From an uncultured Collinsella sp. (GTDB taxonomy: Bacteria > Actinomycetota > Coriobacteriia > Coriobacteriales > Coriobacteriaceae): a stretch of 9,320 bases of DNA. The notes beneath the pieces were generated by a model, which was not told the DNA's origin, did not search any database, and saw only the letters and a program-made list of their open reading frames with translations. Position 1 is the stretch's first letter, and each line of letters starts with the position of its first letter. This document shows positions 5,351 to 9,320 of this stretch, one piece after another. The position numbers and the translations under genes are program-made. The stretch spans positions 1 through 9,320 of the forward strand of contig CABPWH010000070.1 of the NCBI GenBank assembly GCA_902461085.1, given 5' to 3'.

Positions 5351-8119
5351 CTACAGCAGCTCGCCGTGGCGGGCAATGTAGCGGCGCTTTGCCAGCTGGG
5401 TGAGCGCGATATAGGCGATAACGATGCCAATGAGCAGTCCAAAAAAGCTCGTGGGCAGCGGCATGAGGCCGAGCGCATCGGCGATGGGGCTTGCCGGCAG
5501 CCAGGTGACGAGCGCCAGGCCCAGCACGGTAAGAACGCACAATGCGGGCGCGGCGTGGTCGTGCGGGCTCGGCAGATGCGGGGAGCGCAACATGTGGACC
5601 ACGAGTGTCTGCGACCACATTGACTCGACAAACCAGCCGCTCTGGAAGAGCGCAGCAAAGGTCGCCATACCCGCGACGTCGCCCGCGGCGGCAAGCTCGG
5701 ACCAGCTTGCGTCCACGGCGGCGGGGCACACGACAAAGAAGAGCGCGGCGAAGGTCACGATGTCAAACAGCGAGCTCACGGGGCCCAGCTCGAGCATAAA
5801 GCCCTTGATGGACGCGGCGTCCCAGGCGCGCGGGCGGGCAGTCCAGGCGTCATCGACGGTGTCCCACGGCAGTGCGATGCACACGATCTCGTAGACCAGC
5901 GACAGCAGTACCAGCTGCAGGGCGCTCATGGGCAAAAACGGCAAGAACAGGCTCGCGACGGTCACGGACAGCACATTGCCAAAGTTGGAGCTCACCGTGG
6001 TCTTGAGGTACTTGAGCAGGTTGCCGTAAGTGCGGCGGCCTTCGATGATGCCGCGCTCGAGCACGCCCAGGTCCTTCTGAAGCAAGATGATATCGGCGGA
6101 TTCCTTGGCAATATCGACGGCCGAATCGACCGAGATGCCGCAATCGCTCGCACGCATGGCGGCGGCGTCGTTGATGCCGTCGCCCATAAAGCCCACGGTG
6201 TGGCCGAGCATCTCGCGCATGACACGTACCAGGCGCGCCTTCTGCAGCGGCGAGAGCTTGGCGAAGAGGTGGGTTTTCTCGGCGCGCTTGGCAAGTTCGG
6301 CGTCATCGAGCGCATCGATCTCGGAGCCGAGCAAGACGTTGCTCGCATCGATACCAATCTGCTCGCAGACGGTGGCGGCGACGCGGTCGTTGTCGCCGGT
6401 TAGGACCTTGACCGCCACGCCCTTGGCCTCGAGGGTGGCGACGGCGCCCGCGGCACTTGCTTTGGGCGGATCGAGGAAGGCCAAAAAGCCCATCAGCACC
6501 ATGTCGCACTCGTCGGCGATGCCAAACTCGCCCACGCAGCGCGGATTGGTCTTCTGCGCCACGGCAATTACGCGTAGGCCCTCGGCGTTAAGTCCGGCGA
6601 TCTGCTTGCGAATCTGGGCGAGCTTCTCGTCGGTGAGCGGCTGAGCGATGCCATCGATCTCGACAAAGGAGCAGATCTCGAGCATTTCCTCGGCAGCGCC
6701 CTTGGTAACCATCTGGGTTTTGCCTTGGGCGTCGGCGACAACTACGCTCAGGCGACGGCGCGAGAAATCGAAGGGAACCTCGTCGACCTTGGTGTAGCGG
6801 TCGCGCAGGCTCTGGCCCAGCATGGAATCGGGTGCGACGGTCGAGGGCGTCACATCGGCACGGTCGATTACGGCCAGGTCGATAAGATTTTTGAGGCCGG
6901 TCTGGAAGAAGCTGTTCAAAAACGCATGGCGCAGCACGCGCGCGTCCTCGTTGCCATCGGTGTTGAGGTAGCGCTCGAGCACGATGCGGTCTTCGGTGAG
7001 GGTGCCGGTCTTGTCGCAGCACAGGACGTCCATCGCTCCGAGGTTTTGAATCGCCGGCAGCTCCTTGACGATAACCTGGCGACGGGCGAGGTCCTTGGCG
7101 CCCTGCGACAGGCTCGTGGTCACGATGACGGGAAGCATCTGCGGCGTGATGCCCACGGCCACGCTCGTGGCGAACAGCAGCGCGTCGATGACGTTGCCCT
7201 TGGTGGCGGCGTTGATGGCAAAGACGGCCGGCGCCATAACGAGCATCAGGCGCACCAGCAGCATGGAGACGCTCGAGACGCCGCGGTCAAACGCGCTCTT
7301 TTCGCCGCGCCCGTTGAGCATCTTGGCGATGCCGCCCAGGTAGGTGTCCGAGCCGGTGGCAACGACAAGCGCCATGGCGGCGCCGTTTTGCACGGAGGTG
7401 CCGGTAAAGACGATGTTCTTGCAGGCAGAGAGTGGCAGTGCGGAGCCGTCGGCGCCCTCGACGACGGTGACGGCGGTGGTCTTCTCGACGGCCTCGCTCT
7501 CGCCGGTGAGTGCGGACTCGATCACAAACAGGTCGCGCGCGGTGATGATGCGGGCATCTGCCGGCACCATATCGCCGGCAGAGAGACGGATTACATCGCC
7601 GGGGACGAGCTCGTCGAAGGGGATCTCGATGCGCTCGCCGTCGCGCAGGGCGGTGCAAGTGTTGGAGACCAGGTCCTTGAGGGCCTCGGCCGCATTGCCG
7701 CTGCGGGCTTCCTGGATAAACTTCATGCCGCCCGATACCAGCAGCATGGTGCCGATGACGATGACCGTGGAGGGGTCGCGCTGCGGTTCGGGCACGGCGA
7801 GCACGTCGATGTAGAGCGAGACCAGTGCGAGCGCGGCGAGGATGCCGGCGAAGGGATCGATGAACGCGTCGGCGATGCGGCGGGCGAGCGTTTTGGTCGT
7901 TGCCTCGATGGTGTTGGGGCCGACGGTGTTCAGGCGCTCAGTTGCCTGCTCGACGGTGAGGCCGTTTGCTGTGGCGTCAAGCAGTACGAGGGCGTCCTCG
8001 GCACTATGGGTGGCGGCGAATATGGTGTTCTTGGACAGGCCGGTATGAGCGGCAGGGCGCGCCGTGCGGCGGCGCTTGGAGATGGCTTCGAGTACCGTGA
8101 CGGTTTTGAGCATCAGCAT
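5351..8119 (-). CDS. mgtA: Mg2+-importing P-type ATPase, MgtA type (P3B)
   Basis: 922 residues, close to the usual length of about 900. It uses ATP to bring Mg2+ into the cytoplasm across the plasma membrane. In order: an N-terminal cation-ATPase domain (AANGLTVEQATERLNTVGPN, about 50-69), the actuator TGES loop (205-208), M4 with ITPQMLPVIV (about 324-333), the phosphorylation site DKTGT (Asp369), nucleotide-binding KGAAE (473-477), TGDN (574-577), hinge GDGIND (646-651), and a C-terminal membrane domain. LPWDTVDD near 750 and the late block QTLVVHMLRSP near 838 are MgtA hallmarks rather than Ca2+ or K+ pump features. The ATG at 8119 follows AAGGAGG with 5-nt spacing; a second in-frame ATG at 8113 is less well placed. 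The gene is monocistronic here, with a long structured leader carrying a short ORF (8330-8259), which suggests attenuation-like control. M4 and M6 differ from enterobacterial MgtA (TPQ for TPE; SLVYE for NLMYD). Confidence 0.93.
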   Translation of the reverse strand: MLMLKTVTVLEAISKRRRTARPAAHTGLSKNTIFAATHSAEDALVLLDATANGLTVEQATERLNTVGPNTIEATTKTLARRIADAFIDPFAGILAALALVSLYIDVLAVPEPQRDPSTVIVIGTMLLVSGGMKFIQEARSGNAAEALKDLVSNTCTALRDGERIEIPFDELVPGDVIRLSAGDMVPADARIITARDLFVIESALTGESEAVEKTTAVTVVEGADGSALPLSACKNIVFTGTSVQNGAAMALVVATGSDTYLGGIAKMLNGRGEKSAFDRGVSSVSMLLVRLMLVMAPAVFAINAATKGNVIDALLFATSVAVGITPQMLPVIVTTSLSQGAKDLARRQVIVKELPAIQNLGAMDVLCCDKTGTLTEDRIVLERYLNTDGNEDARVLRHAFLNSFFQTGLKNLIDLAVIDRADVTPSTVAPDSMLGQSLRDRYTKVDEVPFDFSRRRLSVVVADAQGKTQMVTKGAAEEMLEICSFVEIDGIAQPLTDEKLAQIRKQIAGLNAEGLRVIAVAQKTNPRCVGEFGIADECDMVLMGFLAFLDPPKASAAGAVATLEAKGVAVKVLTGDNDRVAATVCEQIGIDASNVLLGSEIDALDDAELAKRAEKTHLFAKLSPLQKARLVRVMREMLGHTVGFMGDGINDAAAMRASDCGISVDSAVDIAKESADIILLQKDLGVLERGIIEGRRTYGNLLKYLKTTVSSNFGNVLSVTVASLFLPFLPMSALQLVLLSLVYEIVCIALPWDTVDDAWTARPRAWDAASIKGFMLELGPVSSLFDIVTFAALFFVVCPAAVDASWSELAAAGDVAGMATFAALFQSGWFVESMWSQTLVVHMLRSPHLPSPHDHAAPALCVLTVLGLALVTWLPASPIADALGLMPLPTSFFGLLIGIVIAYIALTQLAKRRYIARHGELL

Positions 8120-8168
8120 AGGGTCCTCCTTGTTGAGGGGAGTTAGCGTACGTGTCGTATTTGCTTCA

Positions 8169-8310
8169 AAAAACCTAGATGTCGCTCACGTCAAGCTCTT
8201 GAGCCCACAAAGGGTGCAGCGCGCCTTTGCGGTGGTTTTGGCGATCTGCCGGTGGCGTTTATGCGTGTGCGGAGTCCTCGCGGCGTGCCGAGGGCGACAT
8301 GCAGGTTTTT
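8169..8310. repeat. 17-bp inverted repeat pair within the mgtA leader
   Basis: The plus-strand arm AAAAACCTAGATGTCGC (8169-8185) and the complement of 8294-8310, AAAAACCTGCATGTCGC, agree at 15 of 17 positions; 108 bp lie between. In the mgtA transcript the 5' arm falls inside the 23-codon leader ORF and the 3' arm ends in a T6 run about 49 nt before the mgtA start. The arms could form a long-range stem, be a pair of binding sites, or be the ends of a roughly 140-bp miniature element. Confidence 0.55.
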
Positions 8311-8330
8311 CGACTAGGACTGCCTTCCAT
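8259..8330 (-). CDS. 23-codon leader ORF upstream of mgtA
   Basis: An ATG at 8330 is preceded by a perfect AGGAGG (8342-8337) with 6-nt spacing, among the best ribosome sites in the window, and the frame ends with TAA at 8261-8259. The peptide begins MEGSPSRKTC and ends REDSAHA; it is hydrophilic and rich in Ser, Arg and Ala, with no membrane segment. It lies 139 bp upstream of mgtA on the same strand, inside the presumed transcript. By position it recalls MgtL, the short leader peptide of Salmonella mgtA, whose translation controls transcription into the gene; the sequences are not clearly homologous. A regulatory role is inference. It could also be a stray ORF on a repeat element. Confidence 0.45.
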   Translation of the reverse strand: MEGSPSRKTCMSPSARREDSAHA

Positions 8331-8342
8331 GGCACACCTCCT

Positions 8343-8380
8343 AAAGGCTGAGCGCAGCGCGCTTTGGGTATCTCGTACCC
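8343..8380 (-). promoter_or_regulatory. two small hairpins in the mgtA leader, just before the leader-ORF ribosome site
   Basis: In the minus-strand transcript GGGTA/TACCC (8380-8366, loop CGAGA) is followed by a second hairpin built from AAAG/CTTT ends and an inner GCTG/CAGC stem (8365-8343). The second abuts the AGGAGG site of the leader ORF and might affect its translation. I could not match the pair to any riboswitch class that I know. Confidence 0.3.
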
Positions 8381-8397
8381 CTTTTTAATCCGCCCGT

Positions 8398-8426
8398 ATT
8401 CTTGATGAGGGGGTTTGACATGTCAA
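8398..8426 (-). promoter_or_regulatory. candidate mgtA promoter
   Basis: A consensus -35 TTGACA (8426-8421), a 17-bp spacer and AAGAAT (8403-8398; 4 of 6 matches to TATAAT) point toward mgtA. Transcription would start near 8391, giving a leader of roughly 270 nt before the mgtA ATG. The -35 is one half of a palindrome (8411-8430), so a repressor bound there would cover the promoter. Confidence 0.4.
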
Positions 8427-8430
8427 CCCC
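8411..8430. promoter_or_regulatory. 20-bp near-perfect palindrome, possible operator between mgtA and pyrE
   Basis: GGGTTTGACATGTCAACCCC has a perfect 12-bp core TTGACATGTCAA (8415-8426) and GGG/CCC outer arms, with one mismatched pair (8414/8427). Each half contains TTGACA, so one is the -35 of the mgtA candidate promoter. The plus-strand copy has no matching -10 at 17-18 bp. It may be an operator for a dimeric regulator or simply overlapping -35 boxes. Confidence 0.4.
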
Positions 8431-8556
8431 ATTGTTCGGAAAACCATTCCCCCTGACAAAGCCTTTACAGAATGCCGTGGCCCCAAAGCGCGCCCGCATC
8501 GACGCTTCGCCTGCGCTAAACTGGAAGGCACGTACGCGATTACGAGAGGAGCCCGC

Positions 8557-9237
8557 ATGGAGGCTTACAAGCAAGAGTTCATCAAGTTTATGGTCGAGTC
8601 CGACGTCCTTAAGTTCGGCAGCTTTACGCTCAAGAGCGGCCGTCAGTCCCCGTTCTTTATGAACGCCGGCGCTTACGTGACGGGCTATCAGCTCAAGAAG
8701 CTGGGCGAGTATTACGCCCAGGCCATCCACGATAACTTTGGCGACGACTTTGATGTGCTGTTTGGACCGGCCTACAAGGGTATTCCGCTGGCCGTCGTGA
8801 CCGCAATTGCCTACCACGAGCTGTACGGCAAGGAGGTCAAGTACTGCTGCGACCGCAAGGAGGCCAAGGACCACGGTGCCGATAAGGGCAACCTGCTGGG
8901 TTATGAGCCCAAGGACGGCGACCGTGTGGTCATGGTCGAGGACGTTACCACCAGCGGCAAGTCCATCGACGAGACCTATCCCAAGGTCAAGGCTGCTGCC
9001 GATGTCGAGATCAAGGGCCTGATCGTGTCCCTCAACCGCATGGAGGTCGGCAAGGGCGGTGTGACCACCGCGCAGAAGGAGATCGAGGCCAAGTACGGTT
9101 TCCCCGTCGCGAGCATCGTCTCCATGGCTGAGGTCGTCGAGACCCTCTACAACCACGAGATCGACGGCAAGGTTGTCATCGACGACGAGCTCAAGACCGC
9201 CATCGACGCCTACTACGAGCAGTACGGAGCACGTTAG
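8557..9237 (+). CDS. pyrE: orotate phosphoribosyltransferase
   Basis: 226 residues; converts orotate plus PRPP to orotidine 5'-monophosphate and pyrophosphate in de novo pyrimidine synthesis, in the cytoplasm. Visible signatures: FTLKSGRQSPFF (23-34) and GPAYKGIPLA (70-79) of the core, the flexible catalytic loop with RKEAKDHG (100-107; Arg100, Lys101, Lys104, His106), and the PRPP-binding motif VVMVEDVTTSGKS (124-136; Glu128-Asp129). Length and the SGR-SPFF signature suit the E. coli/fungal-type PyrE, which acts as a dimer with a shared loop. The ATG at 8557 has GAGAGGA (8544-8550) with 6-nt spacing. No other pyr gene is in the window, so it is apparently a single-gene unit divergent from mgtA. 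A weak -10-like TAAACT (8517-8522) could be its promoter but lacks a -35. The stop codon overlaps a strong hairpin. Confidence 0.95.
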   Translation: MEAYKQEFIKFMVESDVLKFGSFTLKSGRQSPFFMNAGAYVTGYQLKKLGEYYAQAIHDNFGDDFDVLFGPAYKGIPLAVVTAIAYHELYGKEVKYCCDRKEAKDHGADKGNLLGYEPKDGDRVVMVEDVTTSGKSIDETYPKVKAAADVEIKGLIVSLNRMEVGKGGVTTAQKEIEAKYGFPVASIVSMAEVVETLYNHEIDGKVVIDDELKTAIDAYYEQYGAR

Positions 9238-9265
9238 TTACGGCGTTTTACCAAACGCCGTAACT
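9236..9265 (+). terminator. perfect 13-bp stem overlapping the pyrE stop codon; probable terminator
   Basis: AGTTACGGCGTTT (9236-9248), loop TACC, and AAACGCCGTAACT (9253-9265) form a perfect 13-bp stem. The left arm begins inside the TAG stop (9235-9237). No T-run follows, so it may end transcription in a U-tract-independent way, protect the 3' end of the mRNA, or be a dispersed palindrome. It shares its edges, AGTT...AACTGCT, with the 5183-5249 element. Confidence 0.55.
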
Positions 9266-9320
9266 GCTCGACGCTGCGCGGGCCGCATTTGGACAATCTG
9301 ACGTTCAACTTCAAGGGCGC

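Noticed and set aside
6725..8146. 473-codon plus-strand open frame opposite mgtA
   Set aside because: It lies antisense within the catalytic region of an unmistakable P-type ATPase. Its Gly/Ala/Asp/His-rich composition is typical of a shadow frame.
8120..8400. M-box (ykoK) Mg2+ riboswitch upstream of mgtA
   Set aside because: I looked for the conserved M-box segments in the minus-strand leader and could not find them. A covariance-model search would settle this.
8341..9156. 271-codon minus-strand open frame opposite pyrE
   Set aside because: It is antisense to all PyrE motifs and continues into the mgtA promoter region. It has no plausible domain.
9266..9320. Possible start of a next gene at the right edge
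   Set aside because: One frame is open over 55 bp but has no start codon with a ribosome site and no recognisable motif, which is too short to judge.

Overview
The window reads as chromosomal DNA of a gut Coriobacteriia, most likely Collinsella or a close relative (inference). It is GC-rich, it carries a LuxR-type regulator with an N-terminal multi-pass membrane domain of the kind that is abundant in that class, and its intergenic regions hold short palindromic elements. I could run no database search, so the genus is a judgement from style and protein families.

Layout, left to right. (1) 1-3246, minus strand: a tight operon of three genes. In transcription order these are a DUF4428/zinc-ribbon protein (3246-2509), a TFIIB-type zinc-ribbon protein with two C-terminal membrane segments (2484-1162), and an SPFH (stomatin/prohibitin/flotillin) protein whose C-terminal zinc ribbon is cut by the window edge (1113-1). 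The last two resemble Bacillus subtilis YdjG and YdjI, which work with the PspA envelope-stress system. (2) 3247-3623: a 377-bp divergent intergenic region with short direct and inverted repeats and a possible 42-codon CxxC ORF just upstream of the operon. (3) 3624-5168, plus strand: a membrane-embedded LuxR-type regulator. (4) 5169-5350: a convergent intergenic region with a long nested hairpin and low-complexity GC-rich DNA. (5) 8119-5351, minus strand: an MgtA-type P-type ATPase for Mg2+ uptake. (6) 8120-8556: a 437-bp divergent regulatory region. On the mgtA side it has a promoter-like motif, a leader of about 270 nt with a well-formed 23-codon ORF (strong Shine-Dalgarno), and a distant pair of 17-bp inverted arms, one of them inside that ORF. 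(7) 8557-9237, plus strand: pyrE, orotate phosphoribosyltransferase, followed by a perfect 13-bp stem at 9236-9265. (8) 9266-9320: nothing recognisable.

The zinc-ribbon/SPFH operon probably forms one membrane-surface assembly. MgtA and PyrE are housekeeping functions that share a divergent control region. The points most worth a second look are the mgtA leader (an unrecognised candidate attenuator, not an M-box), the zinc-ribbon/SPFH operon, and the membrane LuxR regulator lying between that operon and mgtA.
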